From an uncultured Prevotellaceae bacterium (GTDB lineage: Bacteria; Bacteroidota; Bacteroidia; Bacteroidales; Bacteroidaceae), in the NCBI GenBank assembly GCA_902781315.1, contig CACZIT010000002.1, forward strand, positions 62,001 through 126,000: 64,000 nt of DNA, read 5' to 3'. The notes beneath the pieces were generated by a model that did no database searches, had not been told where the DNA came from, and saw only the letters and a list, made by a program, of their open reading frames with translations. The translations under genes were made by a program, and so were the position numbers. Positions within the stretch are counted from its first letter, which is position 1. The number at the start of each line of letters is the position of its first letter. Shown here in pieces: positions 17,341 through 24,682 of this stretch.

Positions 17341-17503
17341 GCTGCTGCGCAGCGTGTAAGGCCCCAAAGGGCGTGTGCTGCTGCGCCGCGCTTAAAGGCG
17401 CTGAAGCGCCGCGTAAAGCCCCTGAAGGGCGAGCAACGGCTGCTTCGCAGCTGAGTGAAAGTCCTGAAAGGACGACAGACTACAGACGGGGGTGACAACC
17501 CCC
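17341..17503. repeat. Cluster of seven mini-hairpins downstream of pckA
   Basis: Short perfect or nearly perfect palindromes follow each other at 17341-17353, 17360-17372, 17397-17410 (GGCGCTGAAGCGCC), 17418-17430 (GCCCCTGAAGGGC), 17438-17452 (GGCTGCTTCGCAGCT), 17461-17473 (GTCCTGAAAGGAC) and 17488-17503 (GGGGGTGACAACCCCC). Stems are 4-6 bp, loops often TGAA or similar, and linkers are short. There is no ORF. It resembles REP-like sequence. Confidence 0.7.
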
Positions 17504-17526
17504 GGCAAGAATACCTACATCATTAA

Positions 17527-17578
17527 GGAGTGCCGAAGGTACGACAGAAAAAAACATCTGCCCCCTTCAGCACTCCTT
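17527..17578 (+). terminator. Terminator of the pckA region
   Basis: Long stem (AGGAGTGCcGAAGG pairing with CCTTCaGCACTCCT) followed by a run of seven T. Confidence 0.7.
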
Positions 17579-17820
17579 TTTTTATTACTATGCTAAAACT
17601 TTAAGGGTTTAAAAGGGCATAACACCATTTCTTATATACATGCGCTACGCGCGCGCATTTGTCAAATATTATTGCCTGTCAACCCCCTCGTAGAATGAAA
17701 AATTCTCCACCAGAAAATATTTTTTCGTAAATACGGCCGTATTTTGGAGAGTTCGCTAAAGCGTTGTGAATCAGGTGTTTAGCTGTTTGAGACCCCCAAC
17801 CCCCTATGTTAGGGGGCTAT
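17579..17820. other. Gene-free stretch before array A
   Basis: No ORF with coding character. It holds a few degenerate AAGGGTTTAAAAGGG units (17600-17620), a CG alternation (GCGCTACGCGCGCGC) and a CCCCCTATGTTAGGGGG palindrome right before the array. Confidence 0.5.
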
Positions 17821-17943
17821 AAACCATAGGTTTTGCTCGCACAAACCATAGGTTTAGCCGCTACAAGTCTATGCTTTGGACGATCTATCTCCATGAGTTG
17901 TATCGCAGAAACCTATGATTTAGCCGACTCAAACCATAGGTTT
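17821..17943. repeat. 22-bp-period array A: six 13-bp units with 9-bp variable spacers
   Basis: Units start at 17821, 17843, 17865, 17887, 17909 and 17931, an exact 22-bp step. Units 1, 2 and 6 are AAACCATAGGTTT, unit 5 is AAACCTATGATTT, unit 3 is AAGTCTATGCTTT and unit 4 is degenerate (ATCTCCATGAGTT). The spacers are all different: TGCTCGCAC, AGCCGCTAC, GGACGATCT, GTATCGCAG, AGCCGACTC. Each full unit can form a 5-bp hairpin (AAACC/GGTTT). No protein-coding frame and no cas genes. A sister array lies at 38541-38663. Confidence 0.9.
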
Positions 17944-18178
17944 AGCAGCATTCCCTTCCCTTTAGGGAGGGGTTAGGGGTAGGCCTCCCATTGTTTCACG
18001 CGCTAGAACGATGTTTCACGCGAACGAATTTTTGTCGGAATAATTCAAACATAAAATAGACCAGACACACACCGCTAAAACTAGGAAAAAAACGTTATAT
18101 TGCAAAAAGAATTACGGTAATACCGCCGTTTTTACTTAAGTACTCACTGAATAATGTGTGATCGTTCTTCCACAAATT
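17944..18178. other. Gene-free stretch after array A
   Basis: No ORF with coding character. It contains a CCCTTCCCTTTAGGGAGGGG palindrome and two TGTTTCACGCG motifs (17992-18002, 18012-18022) that resemble half of a parS site, then AT-rich sequence. Confidence 0.45.
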
Positions 18179-18216
18179 AAAAAGCCACCTGGCCCGTGAG
18201 GCTCAGGTGGCTTTTT
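18179..18216 (-). terminator. Terminator of the YitT gene
   Basis: Perfect 13-bp stem AAAAAGCCACCTG / CAGGTGGCTTTTT, T-rich on both strands, directly after the stop codon at 18240. Confidence 0.85.
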
Positions 18217-18239
18217 CTTTCTTCCAGGCTGCCAGACAG

Positions 18240-19142
18240 CTACTGTATGGGCTTCGGCGCGCGGTGCTTCACCTTGAAGCGGTCGAAGCCTTCACCATAC
18301 ACACCGATGACGGCACTCTGAGAGACGAACGCCGAGGGGTCTATCTCGTTGATCAACTCGAAAATCTTCGCACTCTCGCGACGCTTGGCCAGCACAAACA
18401 GCATCTTCACCTCCTTGCCAGAGTAGAAGCCGTGGGCATCGATGACGGTGCAGCCGCGGTGCGGGTCCATATTGATGCGACGGCCTATCTCCTCGTAGTG
18501 GTCGCTGATGATGAAGAACTGCACACTGCGGCGCATGGAGTTCACCACCTGGTCGATGCAAAACGCCGTGACGTAGAGCACTACGTAGCCGTAGATGACG
18601 CGCTCCCAATCCTTCAGCACGAGGTAGGAACTGGAGATGATGACCACATCACAAATCAGGATGATGCGGCCCAGCGAGATGTCACGGTATTTATTGATGA
18701 TGGCAGCCACGATGTCGGTGCCGCCCGTGGAACCGTTGAAAGCCAGCCCCAGTCCGACGCCCGATCCGCAGAATACAGCACCGATGATGGCAGCCATGAA
18801 GGGCTCGTCGTGCAGCAGGTGGAGGCTCAGGGCCCAATCGCGGATGAGCGCCAGCGACGTGGTCAGCACGGCCACGGCGTAGATGGTCTTCACGCAGAAC
18901 TTCCAGCCCAATATCTTCAGCGCCACGATGAGCAGGCAGGCGTTGATGAAGAAGTAGCTCACCTGGGCAGGAATATGCAGCGGGCTCCACTCCAGGATGG
19001 AGGAGATACCAGCCACACCACCCGTAGTGATGCTGTTGGGCAGCAGGAACACTGACCAGCCGATGCAGTAGCTCAGCATGGCAAGGGTGATCATCACATA
19101 GTCACGCGTATCGCGCCAGATTCTGTTTGCGGGATTTTTCAT
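18240..19142 (-). CDS. YitT family membrane protein (DUF161 + DUF2179)
   Basis: 300 aa. Five to six membrane segments (about 15-190) include the family stretch LLPNSITTGGVAGISSILEW and the GSTGGTDIVAAIINKYRDIS motif. A soluble C-terminal DUF2179 domain follows (about 220-290, RGCTVIDAHGFYSGKEVKML). The family is widespread in Firmicutes and Bacteroidetes; its substrate is unknown, and a transport or efflux role is often suspected. Start ATG 19142 is preceded by a -7 box TAACTTTG (19174-19181) that belongs to a copy of repeat R1. Confidence 0.9.
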   Translation of the reverse strand: MKNPANRIWRDTRDYVMITLAMLSYCIGWSVFLLPNSITTGGVAGISSILEWSPLHIPAQVSYFFINACLLIVALKILGWKFCVKTIYAVAVLTTSLALIRDWALSLHLLHDEPFMAAIIGAVFCGSGVGLGLAFNGSTGGTDIVAAIINKYRDISLGRIILICDVVIISSSYLVLKDWERVIYGYVVLYVTAFCIDQVVNSMRRSVQFFIISDHYEEIGRRINMDPHRGCTVIDAHGFYSGKEVKMLFVLAKRRESAKIFELINEIDPSAFVSQSAVIGVYGEGFDRFKVKHRAPKPIQ

Positions 19143-19172
19143 CGTTGCAGAGAGATATTTCTATTTTCGGCT

Positions 19173-19224
19173 GCAAAGTTACGAATAAGTAAGCAAATTG
19201 CCAAGCAAAAACTCGGGTTTTTGG
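19173..19224 (-). repeat. Promoter-bearing dispersed repeat R1, diverged copy (inverted)
   Basis: 52 bp, clearly similar to the reverse complement of 22114-22165, with the shared end CTTATTCGTAACTTTGC. The -7 box is intact and the -33 TTTG is degraded to TTGG. It lies upstream of the YitT start. Confidence 0.65.
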
Positions 19225-19239
19225 TCTTATTCATTGCTA

Positions 19240-19461
19240 TCAGTCGTCCCAGGCATAGTCAGTCCACCAGCGGATGAGGATCACGGCCCAGCCGCCCAGC
19301 AGCACGATGGCGAAAGCCGTCGTGGCCTCCACGAGCGAGGGCAGGTTGCCCCAGTCCCAGATGCCCCACGCCACCGAGCCCAGCAGCACCAGCACCAGAG
19401 CCACTGGCGGCCAGATCATGGAGTGGAGCATGAGTCGTTCGTTGTCACGATATTTCTTCAT
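19240..19461 (-). CDS. Small inner-membrane protein
   Basis: 73 aa with two predicted membrane helices (residues 13-35 and 44-66) separated by a short loop, and acidic/aromatic ends (RWWTDYAWDD). It lies 22 bp after the outer-membrane protein at 19484 on the same strand, so probably co-transcribed. No family recognised. Confidence 0.6.
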   Translation of the reverse strand: MKKYRDNERLMLHSMIWPPVALVLVLLGSVAWGIWDWGNLPSLVEATTAFAIVLLGGWAVILIRWWTDYAWDD

Positions 19462-19483
19462 GATGCTTTTCTTTCTTTATCTT

Positions 19484-20035
19484 TCAGAACGCCCAGCCGA
19501 AGCTGATGTAGAATGAGGCGGCATCGCTATTCAGTCCGTGCTTCGTGCCGAATCCGGTGATGGGACTCCAGCCCGCGCGGAACTGGAAACCGCTCTTGGC
19601 CTGATAGCGGTAGCCGATGTTTCCGTAGGCGTAGTAGCCGAAGCTGTTCTCTTTCGCCTTGTAGCCGGATTCCACCTTGAGGTGGGAGTTGTAGAGACCT
19701 GCGTTCACGCCGGCGCCCAGTTCCAGCTTCGACCTGCCTTTACCCAGCAGGTAGTTCATGCCCAGCGACCCCGTGTAGGCTCGCTCCGACGTCGACATCA
19801 GCGAGAACCACGATGATTCGCTGTAGCCCCACGACAATCCGGCGCGCCAGCCCCACCGCGGGTCTTTCTTCAGCCGCTGCTCGTAGTTCAGCCCGATGCC
19901 GTTCGAGCCGCAGCCCCACTCCAGGAAGACGCTTTGCCGCTTCGGGTTGTCTTCCACGTTCGTCACTGTCTGTGCCTGTGCCAGCGATGCCAGAGTGAGC
20001 ATGGCTGCGATGATAAATGTTTTCGTTTTGTTCAT
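19484..20035 (-). CDS. Outer-membrane beta-barrel protein
   Basis: 183 aa. A signal peptide (MNKTKTFIIAAMLTLASLAQ and then AQ) is followed by alternating amphipathic strands rich in Gly, Tyr and Trp (VFLEWGCGSNGIGLNYEQRL and the ending ASFYISFGWAF). The terminal Phe is usual for barrels folded by BAM. About eight strands would fit an OmpW/OmpX-sized barrel. Function unknown. A TACTTTTG -7 box lies at 20087-20094. Confidence 0.75.
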   Translation of the reverse strand: MNKTKTFIIAAMLTLASLAQAQTVTNVEDNPKRQSVFLEWGCGSNGIGLNYEQRLKKDPRWGWRAGLSWGYSESSWFSLMSTSERAYTGSLGMNYLLGKGRSKLELGAGVNAGLYNSHLKVESGYKAKENSFGYYAYGNIGYRYQAKSGFQFRAGWSPITGFGTKHGLNSDAASFYISFGWAF

Positions 20036-20125
20036 TTTTCTTGATTTTAGTTATGGTACAATTGTTTGAATCGTGATTTCTGGTTGCAAAAGTACAAAGA
20101 AAGTAATTACGGAAGAAAAATAATA

Positions 20126-20170
20126 CTGCACAAAAACTGCACAAAAGGAATTTGTGCAGTTTTTGTGCAG
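20126..20170 (-). terminator. 20-bp perfect inverted repeat, terminator or operator
   Basis: Arms 20126-20145 and 20151-20170 are perfectly complementary with a 5-nt loop. Each arm holds two CTGCACAAA copies, so the motif occurs four times. On the minus strand a T-rich tract follows, fitting a terminator for the gene ending at 20207. The doubled motif could also be a protein-binding site. Confidence 0.65.
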
Positions 20171-20206
20171 CATGTTGTGTCGTAACTCTCGATGAAATGG
20201 GCGATT

Positions 20207-21937
20207 TTAGAATTCTCGAATGAACTCATCGAAGAGTTTCGACGATCCTTTTTCGTGGAATATTTTTTTGTACAGACGGTTCCTGTTCATGGAAATGGCC
20301 GTGTCTGAAAGGCAGAGCATAGTTGCTATTTGTGTTGGTTTCAAGTTCAATTTCAGCAGATAGCAGATTTGCTTTTCAGTATCGTTCAGCGGGGTGAGCG
20401 CCAGCAGACGGGTGGTGAAGTTGTCGTAGGCATTGTCAATGTCCGTTGCCAGGGTCTGCCATTCCTCATCCGTCAGGTGGAATTTTTCCTTGCCTGCATT
20501 GATCTTGATGCGATGATACAGCAAGGAGTTTTCTAGTTTCTCCATCAGGTAGGCTCTGCGGTTCAGGGATGCCTTGATAGTCTCATTTTCGTTTTTCAGT
20601 TCTTCGGAATCGAGTTTCAGCCTTGCAGCCAGCAGCGTGTCGTTCATCTGCTGTGCTTTCTTCAGTTCGTCGTTCAAACGGGCAATTTCCCGATTGTTCT
20701 CTGCCATTTTTTTCTCACTTAATTGATGTTTGCGCTCTTCCTCCTGCCGCATCAATCGTTCATAGGCAAGGGCAGCGTCTCTCTCTGCTTTCTTCTGAGT
20801 CCATTGCCTTCTGGCAAGAAAGATGGCAATAAAGAATATAGCTAGAATGGATGCAATGATAATCCATAAGAGCAATTTCCTTGATTCCGACACTTGAAGC
20901 TGCTCTTTTATACTGTTCAAACGATGTTGCGCTTCAGCCTGAAGTGTAGCCGCCACTTGCGATTGTGCCTTGATGGAGTCTTCTGTTTCTGCAGTTTTTT
21001 TTGCATAGGTAAAAGATAGGGCTGTATTGCCCCGTTTTTCTTCCAATTCGGTTAGCAATCTTAGCAATTCTACTTTTCCTTCCATCGATTGTCGGTCTAG
21101 AGATTTGCTAAAATAGTAGATAGCCGAGTCCGTGTGGTTTTGCTGATAGTGCCAATAACCCCAGTTGACATCATTAATAGAGTCATGTGACATAATAGAG
21201 GCAGCCTTGTTGAAATCTTCTATTTGCAGATAAAGGTCAGCAAGTTCGTGTTGAGCATGTTGTGAGATGCTTGGAGAGTTGCTAAACTGCCTACCTAAAT
21301 CTATAGACTTCATGTAGAAATAAATCGTACTATCCACTTTTTGCTGATATGTACATACTTTTCCCATGAAAAAAGCACTGATAGACATTCGTAATGTATC
21401 ATTGCAAATTTCTGCGATATCATAGCTACGACGAAAGTATCTTTCCATCTCGTTAAACATATGTTGGTCAAGGTAAATTTGGCCTTCTGCACGACTAATT
21501 ATTCCCAGCAGCCATAGTTCTTCGGCGCGTTCAGCTTCTTCCTCTGCCTTCAGGAGGTTTTCAAGTGCCGAGGGGTAGTCTGAGTTAGCAAAGTAGATGT
21601 CGCCGAGAAAGGTGAGGGCCTTGGCGTGTTTTTCTTTCGAGGAACCTTCGTAGAACTCCCTCAGGCTGTCGGCGAGGAGCAGGTCGTCGAGGGATGACTG
21701 GCCATGCAGGAACTTCGATTCAAGCGTGAGCAACTGGTGGTAGCGGCGGAAGGTGTTTTTCTCTGTTTTCCTTGTTTTCCCGTATGCTTGCAGCAGGCTG
21801 TCGGCCTGATTGTAGCGGCCCCAGCGCATGGCGGAGTCAGCCTCCACGAGCTGTTGGGGATAGGTGGGCTGGTGGTTGCAGGCGGCAAGCAGGAGGAGTG
21901 TCACCAAGGATAGTATGGATAGTGCCAAGTTTTTCAT
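20207..21937 (-). CDS. TPR-repeat membrane protein with C-terminal helix-turn-helix
   Basis: 576 aa from ATG 21937. That start gives a lipoprotein-like signal (SLVTLLLLAACNHQ), while the open frame extends to 22003 without one. TPR-like helical repeats fill about 30-330 (for example ALTFLGDIYFANSDYPSALE). A membrane helix near 355-378 (LLLWIIIASILAIFFIAIFL) and a long coiled coil (about 380-460) follow. The C-terminal region, LTPLNDTEKQICYLLKLNLK and then PTQIATMLCLSDTAISMNRN, has a LuxR/sigma-4-like HTH. This layout (periplasmic TPR, one membrane span, cytoplasmic coiled coil and DNA-binding end) is frequent in Prevotella and Bacteroides. A membrane-bound regulator is likely, but the signal is unknown. 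It is divergent from the PL11 lyase, with a shared inverted promoter repeat between them. Confidence 0.8.
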   Translation of the reverse strand: MKNLALSILSLVTLLLLAACNHQPTYPQQLVEADSAMRWGRYNQADSLLQAYGKTRKTEKNTFRRYHQLLTLESKFLHGQSSLDDLLLADSLREFYEGSSKEKHAKALTFLGDIYFANSDYPSALENLLKAEEEAERAEELWLLGIISRAEGQIYLDQHMFNEMERYFRRSYDIAEICNDTLRMSISAFFMGKVCTYQQKVDSTIYFYMKSIDLGRQFSNSPSISQHAQHELADLYLQIEDFNKAASIMSHDSINDVNWGYWHYQQNHTDSAIYYFSKSLDRQSMEGKVELLRLLTELEEKRGNTALSFTYAKKTAETEDSIKAQSQVAATLQAEAQHRLNSIKEQLQVSESRKLLLWIIIASILAIFFIAIFLARRQWTQKKAERDAALAYERLMRQEEERKHQLSEKKMAENNREIARLNDELKKAQQMNDTLLAARLKLDSEELKNENETIKASLNRRAYLMEKLENSLLYHRIKINAGKEKFHLTDEEWQTLATDIDNAYDNFTTRLLALTPLNDTEKQICYLLKLNLKPTQIATMLCLSDTAISMNRNRLYKKIFHEKGSSKLFDEFIREF

Positions 21938-22028
21938 ATATGGGTTTTGGCTCTCCTGTTCGTCGCCGTTTTCGCTATGTTTGTTCTTCAGATGGTCTTT
22001 CATTATGATTGCTCACTCAAACGTGTGT

Positions 22029-22080
22029 GCAAAGTTACGAATAAGTGAGCGAAATGCAAAGCAAAAACACAAGTTTTTGG
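22029..22080 (-). repeat. Promoter-bearing dispersed repeat R1, copy 3 (left arm of an inverted pair)
   Basis: Reverse complement of 22114-22165 with a single mismatch in 52 bp. Its promoter (TTTG, 19 bp, TAACTTTG on the minus strand) points towards the TPR-HTH gene. Confidence 0.85.
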
Positions 22081-22099
22081 CTTCGCCGAAGCTACTTCC

Positions 22100-22165
22100 G
22101 TTCGGAAATGAAACCAAAAACTTATGTTTTTGCTTTGCATTTCGCTCACTTATTCGTAACTTTGC
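22100..22165 (+). repeat. Promoter-bearing dispersed repeat R1, copy 2 (right arm); promoter of the PL11 gene
   Basis: 66 bp nearly identical to 7479-7544. Contains TTTG (22134-22137), 19 bp, TAACTTTG (22157-22164), 31 bp before ATG 22196. With 22029-22080 it forms a 137-bp palindrome that fires in both directions. Confidence 0.85.
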
Positions 22166-22195
22166 ACCCGCAATCATTTTTGAAAGAAGGAAACC

Positions 22196-24661
22196 ATGAA
22201 CAGAAAATTGTTTTTGGGCGTGTTTGCCATGCTCTGCGTGGCGACCGTTCAGGTGAGCGCCCAGGTGACGCCCCAGAGCCAAATGGAGAGGCTGAGTCGT
22301 GGCCTCGTGGCCGTTCCGGCAAAGTCGTCGGGAGTGTTTGTCAGTTGGCGACTGCTGGGCTCTGAGGACTCGGCAAACGTGACGTTCGACCTGCTGCGCG
22401 ACGGCGAGACCATTGCCGCTGGCCTGAAGGATGCCACGTGCTACAGCGATGCAAGGGGCAAGGCCGGGAGCCTGTATCAGGTGGTGAAGCGCGTGGACGG
22501 CGAGGCCGTAGAGACTTCGGCAGTGTCGACACCGTGGACGCAGCCCTTCATGCAGCTGCACCTGCAGCGGCCTGCCGCCGTGGGCGACTGCACGTACTCA
22601 CCCAACGACTGCTCGGTGGGCGACGTTGACGGCGATGGCGAGTACGAACTGTTCGTGAAATGGGAACCTTCGAACGCCAAGGACAACTCGCAGGGCGGCA
22701 AGACGGGCAACGTCTACCTGGACTGCTACCGCGCCAACTGGCACCAAGGGGGTGCCGAGCAGCAGGCTGAGCTGCTGTGGCGTGTTGACCTGGGCAAGAA
22801 CATACGCGCCGGTGCCCACTACACGCAGTACATGGTCTACGACTTCGACGGCGACGGACGCGCCGAACTGATGTGCAAGACGGCTCCGGGCTCGAAGGAC
22901 GGACAGGGACAATACGTGAATCAGGCAGCCACGGTGAATGCTATCAAGAACGCTCCCAACGACGTTGACCACCGCAACAGCGACGGACGCATCGTGGGCG
23001 GACAGGAATACCTCACCGTGTTCGACGGACCGACGGGACGCGCCGTGCACACCATCTACTACAACCCCAACCGCGACGCAGGCCTGGGCGGAGCTGCCAC
23101 CGGCACCTTCAACTGGGACGACCGCAGCGGCAAGAAAGACTATGCCAGCTACGGCAACCGCGGCGAGCGCTATCTGGCTGCCGTGGCCCATCTGGACGGA
23201 CCCGAGGGACGCGCCTACGGCATCTTCTCGCGCGGCTACTACACCTACGCCTTCGTCTGGGCCGTAGGCTTCGACGGGAAGGAACTGAAGCAGAAGTGGT
23301 TCCACTCCTCGCGGTCGAAGTCGCAGTACACCGTGACCGACAGCCTCAGCAAATCGAAAACCTACAGCGCCCCGAAGAGCTGGGCGGGCGAAGGCCGCAA
23401 CACGCTGTTCGGCAACGGCAACCACAACCTCTCCGTGGCCGATGTAGACGGCGACGGCTGCGACGAAATCATCTGGGGCTCGGCAGCTCTCGACCACGAC
23501 GGCCGCCTGCTCTATGCCACAGGCTTCGGCCACGGCGACGCTATCCATCTGGGCGACCACTGCCCCGACCGACCCGGACTGGAACTCTTCGACATTCATG
23601 AGGAAAAGGGCACTTACTCGTGGGACCTACACGACGCTGCCACGGGCGAAATCATCCACAAGGGCGGCAACAAGGGCGTCGACAACGGACGCGGAATTGC
23701 CGCACAACTGTCGGGCGACCACCGCGGCTCATTCTTCAGTTCAAGCGACGACCGCAGCCAGCGCAGCGCCGTCACGGGCAACATGGTGTCATCGGGGTCA
23801 ACATCGCAGAACTTCCGCATCTACTGGGACGGCGACCTGCAGGACGAACTGCTCGACGGCACGAAGATCGACAAGTGGAACGGCAGCGGCACGTCGCGTC
23901 TCTACGTGCGGGGCAAGAACCTCTACGACTGGGGCAATTCGTCGTCGTGCAACGGCACGAAGAACACGCCCAACCTGCAGGCCGACCTGCTGGGCGACTG
24001 GCGCGAGGAGGTGGTGCTCTGGAACAGCAGCGACGCTGCCACGCTGAACGTCTTCACCACAAGCGACCCCACGACATTCCGCGTGCCGACACTCATGCAC
24101 GACCACACCTACCGCATGGCCGTGGCCTGGCAGAACGTGGCCTACAACCAACCGCCCCACCTGGGCTACTACCTGCCCGACCGCTTCGCACCGCGCATAG
24201 GGCTGACCGAAGGCTCGCCGCTGGAGCAGACCATAGTGCTGGGCGAAGAGATGCAGCCCGTCAGCATCTGGTACGACCAGAACACGTCGTCCGTAGCCGT
24301 TGACTCCACCTACACGCCCGACAGCAAGCGCCGCGGACTGCCCACGGCATTGTTCACCCGCACGATGGACTACGACCAGCGGCTGATGACCCTCACGGGG
24401 CTGCCCACGCAAGTGGGCGACTACGCCATCGTCGTGAAGGGCAACACGAAACTGGGCAACTGCGTAAGCCCGTGCAGCCTGCGCCTCATCATCCACGTGA
24501 CCGACCAGACGGAAGGCATCAGCCAGCCTACGGTCAGCAACGGCAACAGCAGTTGCTACGACCTGCAAGGACGCAACTGCCCGAAAACACGCTGCCAGAA
24601 GGGCATCTACATCGTGAAAACCGAGGATGGACCTTCGGCGAAAATCATTCAGAACAATTAA
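22196..24661 (+). CDS. Secreted rhamnogalacturonan lyase, PL11 family
   Basis: 821 aa. The signal peptide ends at VSAQ. It cleaves the rhamnogalacturonan I backbone of pectin by beta-elimination. An N-terminal beta domain (QMERLSRGLVAVPAKSSGVF and VSWRLLGSED) is typical of PL11. An eight-bladed propeller follows with repeated Ca-binding Asp-rich loops (VGDVDGDGEYELFVKWEPSN, YDFDGDGRAELMCKTAPGSK, VADVDGDGCDEIIWGSAALD, GDWREEVVLWNSSD). The tail YDLQGRNCPKTRCQKGIYIV is the Prevotella-type C-terminal signal. Together with GH2 (33649) and GH31 (12729) it points to plant cell wall polysaccharide use, although these genes are not in one cluster. Transcription probably starts from repeat R1. Confidence 0.92.
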   Translation: MNRKLFLGVFAMLCVATVQVSAQVTPQSQMERLSRGLVAVPAKSSGVFVSWRLLGSEDSANVTFDLLRDGETIAAGLKDATCYSDARGKAGSLYQVVKRVDGEAVETSAVSTPWTQPFMQLHLQRPAAVGDCTYSPNDCSVGDVDGDGEYELFVKWEPSNAKDNSQGGKTGNVYLDCYRANWHQGGAEQQAELLWRVDLGKNIRAGAHYTQYMVYDFDGDGRAELMCKTAPGSKDGQGQYVNQAATVNAIKNAPNDVDHRNSDGRIVGGQEYLTVFDGPTGRAVHTIYYNPNRDAGLGGAATGTFNWDDRSGKKDYASYGNRGERYLAAVAHLDGPEGRAYGIFSRGYYTYAFVWAVGFDGKELKQKWFHSSRSKSQYTVTDSLSKSKTYSAPKSWAGEGRNTLFGNGNHNLSVADVDGDGCDEIIWGSAALDHDGRLLYATGFGHGDAIHLGDHCPDRPGLELFDIHEEKGTYSWDLHDAATGEIIHKGGNKGVDNGRGIAAQLSGDHRGSFFSSSDDRSQRSAVTGNMVSSGSTSQNFRIYWDGDLQDELLDGTKIDKWNGSGTSRLYVRGKNLYDWGNSSSCNGTKNTPNLQADLLGDWREEVVLWNSSDAATLNVFTTSDPTTFRVPTLMHDHTYRMAVAWQNVAYNQPPHLGYYLPDRFAPRIGLTEGSPLEQTIVLGEEMQPVSIWYDQNTSSVAVDSTYTPDSKRRGLPTALFTRTMDYDQRLMTLTGLPTQVGDYAIVVKGNTKLGNCVSPCSLRLIIHVTDQTEGISQPTVSNGNSSCYDLQGRNCPKTRCQKGIYIVKTEDGPSAKIIQNN

Positions 24662-24682
24662 CAAAAAAAAGCAAACAATACA

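Noticed and set aside
17269..17359. Small plus-strand frame after pckA (71 aa from 17144)
   Set aside because: Overlaps the pckA 3' end in another frame and continues into hairpins; no coding character.
17821..17943. CRISPR array
   Set aside because: 13-bp repeats and 9-bp spacers are far below CRISPR sizes and there is no cas gene in the window; reported as a different repeat type.
22029..22165. Invertible (phase-variable) promoter
   Set aside because: The promoters are in the arms, pointing outwards, so flipping the centre would not change expression; no invertase gene nearby.
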